A stretch of 64,000 bases of DNA from Onchocerca volvulus. Lineage: Eukaryota > Nematoda > Chromadorea > Rhabditida > Onchocercidae. The number at the start of each line of letters is the position of its first letter. Position 1 is the first letter of the stretch. The stretch is taken from the NCBI GenBank assembly GCA_000499405.2, contig HG738140.1:1265272-1329271 (forward strand). The letters are read 5' to 3'. Position numbers and translations under genes: made by a program. Positions 52,972 through 64,000 of this stretch are shown one piece after another. Below the pieces are notes generated by a model that did not search any database, was not told the DNA's origin, and was given only the letters and a program-made list of their open reading frames with translations.

Positions 52972-55520
52972 TTCTGAGGTTTGCAAAAGTTAGCTCTACG
53001 CCTGGTAATATGAAACATAAATGGGGTCAAATCAAATGAAATTTTTCCATGCAGTCGCTATATCTATTTTCAGTGGCAAGATAGGAAGACTTTTATAGTG
53101 ATACAAAAAAATTAAATAGCATTTTCAAACTGATTATAAAATGATGCATTTTCATAAAATCCTCTCATTCCTACCGTTCTATGAATGCTTATAGTAAATC
53201 GTTTACTGGAAATAACACTAAATTCGTACTTTCACCAAATAATAGTTTCTTAGATATTTTAAACAAGGGATGGAAATAGTTTATGAGAAGTAAGGTTTTA
53301 TCTATTTTATCTTTTAATTTAAGAAATGTTCATGACTGTCAACAAAGATGTTCTAAACAGTGATCTAAACAATGATTCTACTTTGATTTTTGGACTCCTC
53401 GAAAAAGTTATATTTCGGTCGAAGTTGCCTCTCCGATGTTATGCTTCCTATTGATTAGTTAAAATTTTTTAAGCAATCCTAAAAATTTATAGCAAAATAC
53501 ATCAATCCATATTATTCTTTATCGATTAATATTTACTTGGCAGGAATCATTAAAAGTAAAGTAATCTCAAATATTAATATTTTACTTAAAAGCGTTGCTT
53601 GAGAGATAACGGAGATGATTAAAATCAAAAATCAACTATCACTTTTTTGGAAAAAGAAAGGGAAACAAAATAAATACTGACTTTTTATAAGACTGTAAGA
53701 AAATTGGCAAACAAGAAAATAAGAAGAAATTTTCAATCTGTTCACCTTCAAATAACTAGTTGTTAACCTTGAATATTTTGGATATCCAATGATATACAAT
53801 ATAGTGATATCAAAAATTGGAAAATGATGTTGTAGTATGCAAAACAGTACGTACACAAACTCCCAACATATTTCTACATCATAAATCAATAATTATATTT
53901 TCATATCGTTTCAATATTTTTGTGAACAAAAGATATGATTGAAAGAACATAGGTTTATTAAGCATTGTAATAAATAATACTGATTTAAGGGTTCTCTTAA
54001 TACTACTAACATAGACACTATTTAAATATCACGAATAACATTGCACGATAATTATTTATCTCACTACTTCAGAAACCGAGTAAGGAAATATATTGTTACC
54101 ATAGAGATGTATTATCAAAGTATTGCTCGGTTATTTTTTACGATTCCATTTAATTAGCTTAAAATAGAATGTGTCCAGTTGAAATTGAGGGAAAATCTCC
54201 AAAATCGATAGATTCTTGCGCAATGACAATTGTAGAAGGTAAAAGTTATCCACACTGACATTCCGAAAGTTAAAAAGGCACGTGGTGTGCTTGAGTTTTT
54301 GCTTATTAACCATCCACTTAATTGTCCAATTTATGATATTGGAATGGTTTCAATTATAGCTAAGACTACTGCCATGTCTCGAGCATTGTGTTTAGTCCTT
54401 TGCTTCCTAACAAAGGAAATGAGAAACGAGTAAATTGCTATCTTAGAGATATATTGCTAAAGTGTTATTTGGAAATATTTCATTTAAAAGCGAAGCAAAA
54501 TATTGTTATAGAAACTTGTTTACATATTATTCAAAAAATTGGTATGTAAAATGAAGTGAAGGGAGAAAGACAAAGATGGAAGGATGGAATAAATAAATAA
54601 AATTTGCAAAATGTTGAAATTATCGCTGAAAATGAACAATGGTCCAGACAATACATTTTCAAGTATAACACTAAAGCAATGGTAGCGATAAGACATTTTA
54701 AAATGTCAGACTGATAAAATCACAAGAAAAAAAATTTTTTTTTTTTTTTTTGAAATGCTTGAGTGCAGCACAATGAATGAAATTGCTTAAACAATTAAAG
54801 TGATTCTTCATCGTAGAAAAAGCAACTGAAGTGTTCTGAAATCTTTTAAATTTTTGTCTCCTTAAACAATACATTTATGAAAAGTTGCTACAACAGCCAT
54901 AAGATAAAGAAGGTAAATTCATCATGAAGAACTTCAGAAATTTTTCGATCAGACAAAATTACATTCATACGGCTGATGTTGTGTAGCGATACCGTATACC
55001 TTAAAGAATAACGTTAATATTAGCTCGATAATAATTCAACTTGTTGATAATGATTAACTCGAGAGATGATGTTCCCACAGTCAATCATAAGGAATTAATT
55101 ACTGCGACTTAATTAGGGAGATATTTATATATTTAAAAAAAAATTCTTTTTAAAAATCTGGATAATAAAAAAAAGTAATACAACAACAGAACTAATTATG
55201 ATCCTCATCATTTCAAAACTGGTTTTTTTTTTCTTTTTTAAAACAAATCAACCTTATTATGTCTCGATACTTAAACCGATGTTACGCTTTCATTTTTTGA
55301 GTGCTGATATCGAATTTCCTGCGTATAGAAATTGGCAATTACTTTTTTCAAAAAAATAATTGCCATAGAACTATATTAAAAAAAAAAAAAAAAAAATAAT
55401 TGGCACAGAAATATATATTTAAAAAAAAAAATCCTTTATTAAATATATTGTCATAATATATTCAGATTATTAGGAAAACATCTAGAGATTTACAAAAAGA
55501 TTTTTCTCGATGAATTTTAG

Positions 55521-55812
55521 AATTAATTGTTAGATTGTTATATAAGTGCGATGAGATGAAGGGGAAAATATGATTTAACATATACTATAACAAAATAATT
55601 TATACACATTAGAAAATCGAATAAAAGAAATATATTTTATAATGTTCCAACGCTACTTCTTGATTCCTCTAAAAATCCCATTGAAAGAACGAGTAAGTTT
55701 ATTTTTAGGAGAAGCTTGTGTTCTCATATATTTTAAACATTTAGGGTTCTGTTTATTGATTTAAAAAATAGATTCCCAGATGAAATTACATAATGCAATT
55801 AACAGAATATAG
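55521..55812 (+). repeat. direct repeat copy A, about 292 bp
   Basis: Begins 'aattaattgttagattgtta' and ends 'aacagaatatag'. A second copy lies at 57270-57568 in the same orientation, with roughly 96% identity by eye. It has no open reading frame. Could be a short dispersed element or part of a segmental duplication. Confidence 0.85.
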
Positions 55813-56459
55813 TGTTCCGGAACGACATAAGATGAAAAATGCAAAAATATGTATTTGGTATGAAACCATTCTAATCATAAGCATTGATTTACAAATTATA
55901 AAAAAATCCATCAAAAATTCAAATTCTACATTTTATTACAAACCTCTCCCATATAAACCCATATAAACTTTTAGAAAGAAAGTGTTCCACATTTTATTAA
56001 ACGATTTTCCGTGCAAACTTTCTCATTTTATATCCAATATGCGAAGCAGAGAATTTAATTAACAGAAAACTCAATCTGTTTTTTCCTTTCTTCCTCATCC
56101 TTACTTTGTCCTTACCTTAGAAAGTATCACAAGAATAAAAAATATACATTAGATAAGTTCTCAAAGTTCTCAATTAACAATCGGAAATTAAATAAAGAGG
56201 CAATCTGAATTGATCCTATTTTCCTTAAAATAAAAGAAACAGATAGGATATGAAAACCAAACTTTCAATTTCTAAAATAAGAACAATGTATCCCTCCATC
56301 AGATATCTATCTCATTATTTGAATTGTCTGCTGAAGAGAGTTATTAATGATAAAAAAGCTATTACCATCAATACTAAAACTGCTTCATGCAAGCATTCTA
56401 ATGCTCACATAAAAACATTGAATCTGATATTTTCGATATTAGCAAATGTTTCTGTAGAA

Positions 56460-57269
56460 ACATATTTATTGCTTATCTTATTACTAATTTTTCGTATTTC
56501 TTTTATTACGACTTCAACATGAATTATAATAAATTAATCTCTCCTTTCTATTTTCAATGAAAAAAAAAAAAAGAAAAGATAACTTATAGATGTCCATAAA
56601 TAGGATTAACCTATACTGTAATAATTGGTAACTAAAGATAAACATGCGTAACAACTGATGCATGCCAAGGAGCATGAACGATTGATATGGTATTACTTTC
56701 TTTATTTTTCCATTCTATAACTAACTTATTGATAGTCCCAAATAATTCAATCTTAAAATATCTAAATTCGAATTTCAATAAATGAAAAAAATTCGACTAC
56801 TACAGGGTTAGGTGTGAAATTGAAGGTGTCATGGAAAAGCCATAAAGTTAAGAAATCTTTGCAAATAACATCATGGGATTAGCTCACATCATTAAAAATG
56901 CAGTTCTATCATTTTATCAGTAAATTCGATTATATACCAAAACAAAGACAAAAACTGGAGATGCATCATCTTAATAAAAAAAAAAAAAAAAAAAAAAAAA
57001 TACGCGCGAAGCAGAGAACAGCAATGATTACTCGCGCTCATTTTAAAAACTTGTTAATTTTTTAAATCTTCTTTTTAAATTCTGAAATTCCCCTTTTTTT
57101 TTTTAGAAATACTTCCCCAAACAAGAACAGCGCCTACCTAAAAACCCCTCACATCTTATCTTTCTGCATTTCTCTTCTTTCTAGAAATGCTGATATCATT
57201 TTTGTAAATCATTCAACCAGCTCAGTCTGAAATTTGATGTCCCATACTAATCAATGTATATAATTTTAC
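56460..57269 (+). repeat. decayed copy of the TIAR gene 5' region
   Basis: Matches to 44935-45525 in the same order and orientation: 'ttattgcttat', 'tctattttcaatg' + poly-A, 'aaagataactta(c/t)agatgtc', 'tgccaag(a/g)', the poly-A block, '(g/a)aatacttcccca', 'gctgatatcatttttg', 'gtctgaaattt' and 'cccatactaatcaatgtata'. At the position of the two-codon first TIAR exon, both the start codon and the GT of the donor are mutated, so it cannot act as that exon. The copy ends exactly where direct-repeat copy B begins. Confidence 0.75.
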
Positions 57270-57568
57270 AATTAATTGTTAGATTGTTATACAAGTGCGA
57301 TGAGATGAAGGGGAAAATATGATGTAACATATCATACTATAACAAAATAATTTATACACATTATAGAATCGAATAAGAAAAATATATTTTATAATGTTTC
57401 AACGCTACTTCTTAATTCCTCTAAAAATCCCATTGAAGGAACGAGTAAGTTTATTTTTAGGAGAAGCTTGTGTTCTCATATATTTTAAACATTTAGGGTT
57501 CTGTTTATTGATTTTAGAAAATAGATTCCCAGATGAAATTACATAATAATGCAATTAACAGAATATAG
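57270..57568 (+). repeat. direct repeat copy B, about 299 bp
   Basis: The second copy of the element at 55521-55812, with a handful of substitutions and small indels. Its right end ('gaatatag') abuts the presumed left end of the BEL/Pao element. Confidence 0.85.
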
Positions 57569-57572
57569 GGTT

Positions 57573-58243
57573 TGTCGGAAAATCCGAAACAATTTTCTAC
57601 AATAACTCTTTTATCTCAAATTACTAATACCAAAAAAAATTACTTTTATTGCATAGTTACCAAATTCACATGTAAATTCCTTCAAACTGAAATCTTGAAC
57701 ACCTGCTATATCTGTACTTTGAACATCTGGTAAAATCGTTTTTAAAAAAACATCTTCTAGATAAAAGATTTATCTCATTATGCGAAATTTCAACATTTTC
57801 CCACATTGAAAGATGAATCTGTTACCTAATTTATAATCATTTAGCATATATAATTATGTACATCTGTATGCTAATGTGTTTTCTCATGAAAAAACTGTAA
57901 CTCACCTTTTGTATTCTATAATCTACGCCCCTTAACTACTTAAACTAGGGGATAAAATTCATCCATTCATTTCATTGAAGACAACTTCTTCCTTCATCAC
58001 AACTTCTTCCTTGCTCCCATTTTTTCATATCATTTATTTTTCATTTTTATTATTCGCGCTACAATAATTTCGTGATTATTATTATAAGGTTTAATTACCC
58101 AAGTTTGACATAAAGTGTTTCTTATATAATCACGATAACAATTGTCCCACACTACCTCAAGCAACTACGTCAAGCCCCATTCGAATAATCTTCTTAACAT
58201 TATTCCAAAGGAAAAACTCCAAACAATTTACGACAAAATTTTA
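57573..58243 (+). repeat. putative 5' LTR and leader of the BEL/Pao element
   Basis: This stretch lies between the end of direct-repeat copy B and the primer-binding-site candidate. It starts with TGTCGGAAAATCCGA. The 3' limit is not certain, and without the partner LTR the call is positional only. Confidence 0.45.
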
Positions 58244-58263
58244 TTGGTACCACGAACAGGAAA

Positions 58264-58677
58264 ATGTCATCCATAATAATCAAAGGCGCACAACCGGCGA
58301 AAGAAAAAATGGAAAAGCTTCTTGAAAAAGTTAAACAAATGTATTTATCACCGCTGGATCAAATGGTAACTAAAGAAGAAACGCAACAACAATACGAAGC
58401 CAGAAAAAGAATAATTGAAGAAAAAATTATGCGCTTCGAATTACATATTAGTACATTTGAAACTGCCAACGCAGAATGGAAACAATGCATCCAGCAACTC
58501 CTGAATGCTACAAGAAAAAGGGAAGAAGAAAAATATGCCCAAATGGTCGACGATGAAAGAGGCATATTAAGTTTAATAAATGAAGGCAAAGAAGCGATCA
58601 TAATTTTAAAAATGTATAAAAATGACTGCGAGTTAGTACTCCAACGTCTAAGCCAACACGAGACAAAGGCGAATTAA
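58264..58677 (+). CDS. BEL/Pao gag N-terminal ORF (coiled-coil)
   Basis: A 137-codon ATG-to-TAA frame in the position of the gag N-terminus. It is rich in Glu/Lys/Gln with helical heptad-like stretches (KEKMEKLLEKVKQMY, ARKRIIEEKIMRFE), as in gag N-termini of nematode BEL elements. It closes 24 bases before the next ORF, which is in a different frame (offset +2). This could be a real small ORF or a frameshifted part of the original polyprotein; I cannot tell. Confidence 0.6.
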   Translation: MSSIIIKGAQPAKEKMEKLLEKVKQMYLSPLDQMVTKEETQQQYEARKRIIEEKIMRFELHISTFETANAEWKQCIQQLLNATRKREEEKYAQMVDDERGILSLINEGKEAIIILKMYKNDCELVLQRLSQHETKAN

Positions 58678-58700
58678 CTCACCCAAAGGAATCAACAAAA

Positions 58701-61436
58701 ATGGCACTTCATCAAACAGTGAATTTGCCACAATTGCCACTGCCTATATTCAGTGGTAACCCAAAAGAATGGAGAGGATTCTGGGGTAGTTTTGATGCAG
58801 CGATGCATCAACAAAATATTCCAGACATCCAAAAACTCAACTATTTAGTGGCATGCCTTAAAGGAAATGCATCAAAGGCCATTAGGGGCTATGACATCAC
58901 CCCAGAAAATTATTACGTCATAAGAAAAGTCCTTGAAGAAAAATTCGGACAATCCCACATAATTAAAAAATCCCTTTATAATGAATTGCATTCGATCAAG
59001 AAAAATGATCGCGAATGAAAAACAACAGTTGAAGCAATCGGAAGAATACTTCGACAACTAGAGGCAATGGGCGAAAATCTAGAACAATCCAGCATCGAAA
59101 TAATAATCGAGAATAAATTACCAGTCTGGATTCTAGATAAAATCTATCAACAAAAAGAACAAGGGCCATGGTCAGTAACTAAATTAAGATCATTTCTTGG
59201 AAAGTTGGTTCAGAGAAATGAAGAAGTGGTAAGGAGCCAATCCCTCAATATCGAGAAGGATCCAAAGCCAATCAAAAATAAGCCAAGATCATACTTGCAA
59301 CATGCTAGAAATAAAACCTCAGTATCAGCCATAACTATACCACCAAGAGAAAAGGCAAAAGAGAATTCTAGCTCAAAGAAGAATGAGAAAACGAGAAGAC
59401 CTTGTTCCTTTTGCAAGCAGGATCATTGGGACAATGAATGCCACGTCTATCCCACACTTAAGCAATGAATGGAACGCTTGAGAGAGAATAATGCTTGCCT
59501 AAATTGTCGTCAGCTAGGACATATGGAGAGTGACTGCAGTAAAAGGAAATATTCATGTTTCCACTGCAAAGGCTCACACAATACGGCGCTATGCCCCATA
59601 AAATACAGGGATAGCACACAACGTGGCAAACCTACTAAAGAGAAAATGTCAACAAAGACAGTCAAGCCAATATTAAACCAAAAAAATCTAGGACAAAGAG
59701 ATGTTTTGCTTTTATGCAAAGAAGTCGAAACAATCAATCTAGATATTCCTGCAATCACAGAAAAGGCCGAAGTTCTGTTCGATAGTGGTGCCCAAATAAG
59801 TTGTATCTCCAAGAAACTAGCAAATCGACTGAAACTACGTGAAGTTGATTATGAAAAAATGAAGATTACTTCCTTTGGCGACAGGAATTCTAAAATATCA
59901 GTTGTTGCGAAAGCACGTTTTGGGATAAAAACTACACATAACCAAATTGTCCCAATGACAGTTACGATTGTAACTTACTTAACGAGTCAGTTACAAGTTA
60001 TTCCTGTGAACCAATACGATGTGGCATTCATATCAACTCAACTACCATTAGAAGGCATAGCAGGACATTGGCAGAAACCAGATATAATAATTGGAGTTGA
60101 TTACTTTTTTAAATTCATTCAGTTCAATAAAATTCACGCAATGAACTCAGGATTTTCTCTAATCAATTCAATAGTTGGCCCGATGGTAGCCGGGAGCGGC
60201 TACATAAGCAAATTCCGAGAGAGTGATTACAAAGAGCTTTTCGACTCAAGGGATCTAATCGCGTATACAGGATGGAACAACATGCAAGACAATGATAATA
60301 TTTCAAAAACCGATACAGAGAATAGCAACATTCAGAGCGAAAACAAAGGCATAGTTAAGCCCACAAAAACCACTGATCCAGACATAGATCGATTCTGGAA
60401 ACTGGAAATCATAGGCATACAAGAAGATCCAAATCTTCATGATGACGAACATGCATTAGAAAGGTTCAGGGAAAATATCAAGAAAGTCAATGGTAGATAT
60501 CAAGTTGCTTGGCCATGGAAAGAAACGAATTTCAAGCTAAACGACAACCTTGGTTTGTGTTTCGGCCGATTAAAAACATTGATCAGGAGACTTCAAAACG
60601 ATGAACAATTACTCTTGAAATATAACGAGACATTTCGAGAACAAATACAATTCAATATCATCGAAAAAGTCAGTCCAGAAATGGACCAAGTTGGTGTTAT
60701 CCATTATCTACCTCACCATGAAGTTGTAACGCCAAGCAAAGCAACAACAAAACTTAGAATTGTTTATGATGCATCATCTCACACAAAGGGGATGAAAAGT
60801 TTAAATGATGTTCTATATCGCGGACCCATTACGCTTCCCGATTTAGTAGGAATATTACTTCGATTCCGAATGATGGAAAATGTTATAGTGGCAGATATCG
60901 AAAAGGCTTATTTACAACTAGAGCTACTTCCAACAGAAAGAAATTGCACCCGATTCCTTTGGGTAAAGGACATTCGAGGGCAAGTAACAGAAGATAATAT
61001 AGAACATTATCGTTTTCAAAGAGTTCCGTTTGGAGTGATATCACCGCCCTTTCTTTACCAAAGGGGTGGTGGTGTACAAAATGGAAGTAAACTTGCTCGC
61101 GAAATTAGTAAAAATCTCTACGTTCATAATATCATATTATCGAGCAAGGATACGTACGAAGCTCTCGCAAATTATAAAGAAATGAAAACTATCTTTGGAG
61201 ACGCTTCAATGAATATAAGAGAATTTCTGTCCAATGACAAAGAATTTAATGCCAGGATTCCCGAACAAGATCGAGCCGAAGAAATTCAGATTAAGAAGAT
61301 TCTTGGCATTTACGGGAACCCTAATAATGACGTTATTCAAATAAATCCCAAACCTTGGAAAGACGGTCGAGAACCAACCAAGAGAATAATCTTGCAATTC
61401 TTGGCTTCACATTGGTTGGGACCAACTACTAAGTAA
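58701..61436 (+). pseudogene. BEL/Pao gag-protease-reverse transcriptase region, interrupted
   Basis: One frame with in-frame TGA at 59016-59018 and 59466-59468. The DUF1759 gag segment (NLPQLPLPIFSGNPKEW, YLVACLKGNA) comes first. Three zinc-knuckle-like motifs follow (CSFCKQDHWDNEC; CLNCRQLGHMESDC; CFHCKGSHNTALC). The retropepsin motif is LFDSGAQISC. The RT keeps motif A (VADIEKAYLQ) and motif B (FGVISPP), but motif C reads YVHN, so the catalytic Asp expected there is replaced by His. The residues between motifs B and C (YQRGGGVQNGSK) look out of place, suggesting a compensated indel. The frame ends in TAA soon after SHWLGP, short of the usual connection to RNase H. Confidence 0.85.
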
Positions 61437-61452
61437 TGAAGACTATGAAAAA

Positions 61453-63339
61453 TTGGAAGATCTCACATGCACATGGCCAGTGCACATGAAAGAATTGCCA
61501 CGTACAGCAATTAATCCTACAAAATCAACCATGATTCATGTCTTTACCGATGCTTCTTCAGTCGCATACGCTGCTGCAGTATATGCAAAGCAAGAAAAAA
61601 AAGTGTCTTTGATTTTTGCTAAATCTCGAATTGCTCCCATTAATTGCACGACTATACCAAGATTAGAATTATTAGCTGTACTCATTGGAGTACGTGCTGC
61701 TCAGTTCGTCACCAGACAAATGGAATTGGAACACTCAGAAGTAATCGTATGGTCAGACTCTCGATGCGTTTTGCACTGGATAAAAAATCATTCACGTCTG
61801 TTACCGAAATTCGTACAGAACCGCATCGAAGAAATAAGAAAAGCTAAGTTTACATTTCGATATATTCCAAGTGAAAACAATCCCGCAGACATAGCTACAA
61901 GAGGATTAGATCCTCTCAAACTGTCAAACTTTAAACCATGGTCGGAAGGACCAAGATGGTTAAAAAGAGACGAGGCAAAATGGCAACAATGGGAATACAA
62001 TACTGACGAAGAGCACAAAGATTATGAAAGCGATCAAGAAAACGAGAAAGTCTTTGCGTCAATCACCCAACAAAACATCAATAAAACAAATATTAAATTG
62101 ATGGACGCAAGTCGATTCAGCAAATTATCAAGATTAGTAAGAACTATTGCATGGGCTTTGAAATTTTTAAAACTAACATCTAAAGAAAAATTTCCCTGGC
62201 TACAAGTAACAACAATAAAAAATCGAATCACATTAGAAGATTACGAATTTGCCTGGGGAATATTGATCAAACAAGCGCAATCCGAAGAAATATCAGTAGA
62301 AGAAATAATGAAATTGAATTTATTTCAAATGGAAGGATTATGGAGAATCAAAATACGATGAGAGAGTTCGGAATTGGATGACTTCAACTTATATCCAGCA
62401 TATCTTCCCAGACATAATCGCATAACCGAACTCATCATACAAGAAAAACATGAAGAAATGTTCCACGCCGGTGTCGCTCACACAATTTCTAGATTATGAA
62501 AAACATTTTGGATACCAAAAGGAAGAGCTGAAGTCAAACGAGTATTAAATAAGTGCATGGGTTGCAAACGGTGGATGGCAAAACCATTCAAATCACCAAC
62601 TATGCCAAAATATCCGGAATCTTGAGTGACACGTTCTCGAGCATTCTCTCGAGTTGGTCTAGACTACTTAGGCCCCATATCGGTCAAAACCGAAACTGGA
62701 TTATCAAAAAAATGGATCGCCTTATTCACCTGTTTCACAAAAAGAGCCGTACATTTAGAAATGGCAGACGATTTATCTGCTGCAAGTTTCCTGAATGTTC
62801 TTAGAAGATTCGTAGCTCGACGTGGTTATCCTGAATTGACATTAAGTGATAACGCTAGTCAATTCCAATTGGTTTTTGAGATTTTGATGGATCAAGAAAT
62901 GCAAGTGAAAGAATTCCTAACAAAGGGAGGAATGAAGTGGAGGAGCATAATTCCAAAGGCTCCTTGGAGTGGAGGAATCTATGAAAGGATAATTGGGTTA
63001 ACAAAAAGAGCTTTAAGAAGAGTTGTAGGAAGGAAATTGTTGAATAAAGCAGATTTAATAACTTTGATGGTGGAGATAGAAGGCATATTGAATACTCGTC
63101 CATTAACCTATGTAAACTTCGATGATTTTGTAATTATTCGTCCAATAGATTTTATCTCTCCCGAAGCTACTCTATCAATACCAATTAAAGATGAGATGGA
63201 CGAGGACGAATTCACTCCCTATAGGCTAAACACTCAAGAAAGGCTTATCAAGCACTGGTCTAATACACTGAAAATTCTTGACACGTTTTGGGAAACTTGG
63301 AAGGAAGAATATTCAACTAGCTTAAGGGAACGGACGTAA
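61453..63339 (+). pseudogene. BEL/Pao RNase H and integrase region, interrupted
   Basis: Frame +1 relative to the RT part, so a frameshift or deletion lies near 61437. In-frame TGA codons occur at 62359-62361, 62497-62499 and 62623-62625, and TAA at 63337-63339. RNase H carries HVFTDASS, RLELLAVL, WSDSRCVLHW and NPADIATRGL, with all acidic positions kept. The integrase zinc-binding region spans HAGVAH to CMGCK. The catalytic core shows [16 protein letters not shown] and [10 protein letters not shown], so the D, D and E positions are present. About 100 residues normally between the RT fingers/palm and RNase H are missing by comparison with the family (established knowledge, length estimated). 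Confidence 0.85.
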
Positions 63340-63873
63340 ATAGAACATAAATCGCCTAGAAGTGTTGAATTAAGAGTTCCTTCTAAAGGGGAAATTGTGT
63401 TAGTGAAAGAAGCAGAAGCACCGCGAGGTACATGGAAATTGGCAAAAATTAAAGAACTTAACGAAAGCGCTGATGGAAAGGTCAGAAGTGTCCAAATAAA
63501 ATTACCCAAGGGGAAAATTCTAAATCGTCCAGTCAACATGTTATATCCTCTCGAAATATATCAACGCGAGGACTCAAAAATAACACTTCAAGATCAAATC
63601 GAAGAAGAGGAACCAATAGCAAAGCGAACAAGAAGCGCTACACGAAAACAACAAACCCAGAACTTAAGAGAAGACAGAGAACGAGAAAATTCATCAGCAA
63701 AGGAACCCAGGAGTATTTTGACTACACAACAAACTTCAACAAGAAGAAAAAACAAAGTGAGCGCTATATTAAGGAACTTACTACTGATAACAACGGTTTC
63801 CTTTATGTTAACACAAGCTACAGCGAAGAAAAATTGTCAGTGGGATATCCGGAATACCATTCAACATTCCTGA
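63340..63873 (+). pseudogene. BEL/Pao polyprotein C-terminus (DUF5641-like) with hydrophobic tail
   Basis: In frame with the integrase part after the TAA at 63339. It includes KGEIVLVKEAEAPRGTWK and VNMLYPLEIY, typical of the domain that follows the integrase core in Pao elements. A basic, Ser/Thr-rich linker and a short hydrophobic stretch (LLLITTVSFMLTQA) follow, then a stop at 63871. The downstream bases in another frame include a short Cys-containing open stretch that could be the start of an envelope-like region, but it has stops and continues past the window. Confidence 0.65.
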
Positions 63874-64000
63874 AAGATGTAACTGCAATGAAATTATGAA
63901 TCGAAATGTCACATCAATTAAAGCTACACACACTGTACACTAGAACTCACATACGCATACCTGCCATAAAGTGTAGTAATATCACTCGAACTATATGCAC

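Larger units (their letters stand above)
52972..57572. other. intergenic, repeat-bearing
   Basis: No gene is supported. Weak direct similarity exists between 54070-54130 and 54420-54480 ('gaaac(c)gagtaa', 'agagatgtatta/agagatatattg', 'caaagtatt/taaagtgtt'). The region from 55.5 kb onward holds paired direct repeats and a decayed copy of the TIAR upstream region (separate entries). The open frame 56250-56522 falls next to that copy and has no recognisable domain. Confidence 0.5.
57573..64000 (+). mobile_element. degenerate BEL/Pao LTR retrotransposon, right end outside the window
   Basis: Domain order gag (DUF1759), zinc knuckles, aspartic protease, reverse transcriptase, RNase H, integrase and a C-terminal DUF5641-like segment is diagnostic of BEL/Pao. 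The presumed 5' LTR starts at a TGTCGG word at 57573, where similarity to the flanking repeat stops. A TGG-starting primer-binding-site candidate lies at about 58245-58260, just before the first ORF. The LTR length (about 660-670 bp) is an estimate since the 3' LTR is not in the window. The element is broken: at least five in-frame TGA codons, one TAA, a frameshift near 61437, a missing RT-RNase H connection and a lost RT catalytic residue. It is not expected to be autonomous. Confidence 0.85.

Noticed and set aside
63874..64000. Intact envelope gene after the BEL/Pao polyprotein
   Set aside because: Only a short Cys-containing stretch in a different frame with stops; the window ends too early to judge.

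Overview
The window looks like nuclear DNA of a nematode, most likely a spirurid or filarial worm. It is extremely AT-rich and genes are split into many small exons. Acceptors are mostly of the TTTCAG type, and candidate trans-splice acceptors lie just upstream of several start codons. The proteins are nematode-like (a near-complete RPT3, a TIA-1/TIAR protein, Nanos, SZRD1). A decayed BEL/Pao retroelement of the kind common in nematodes lies at the right end. This assignment is inference; no ribosomal or mitochondrial marker is present.

Layout: 1.7-8.4 kb (-) holds a MARCH-type RING-CH membrane E3 ligase with a tandemly duplicated exon; its 5' end is not located. 8.4-17.1 kb is gene-poor, with a minisatellite, two inverted repeats and a pre-miRNA-like hairpin. 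17.1-21.0 kb (-) is an SZRD1-like SUZ-domain gene whose first large intron contains an interrupted, unrecognised coding remnant. 22.2-25.4 kb (-) is a complete nine-exon RPT3 (26S proteasome ATPase). 27.0-30.8 kb (-) is a six-exon Nanos-type zinc-finger gene. 32.0-33.1 kb is a GC-richer degenerate repeat array lying in the shared upstream region between nanos (-) and a lysine-rich membrane-anchored gene at 35.1-37.2 kb (+). 39.7-45.1 kb (-) is a ten-exon TIA-1/TIAR-like RNA-binding protein gene with a 20-N assembly gap just upstream. 45-50.8 kb is intergenic. 50.8-53.0 kb (-) is a five-exon tryparedoxin/nucleoredoxin-like thioredoxin. 53-57.6 kb contains a decayed copy of the TIAR gene's 5' region and a pair of about 295-bp direct repeats. 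From about 57.57 kb to the window end is a broken BEL/Pao element.

The genes do not form an obvious pathway. Three of them (nanos, TIAR, SZRD1) are RNA-binding or mRNA-regulatory proteins and two (MARCH, RPT3) act in ubiquitin-proteasome protein turnover, but I see no evidence that this clustering is functional. Exon boundaries were set by hand from GT/GC-AG sites and reading-phase agreement. In the RPT3, nanos, TIAR and thioredoxin genes every junction is in phase and the ends close on a start and a stop codon.
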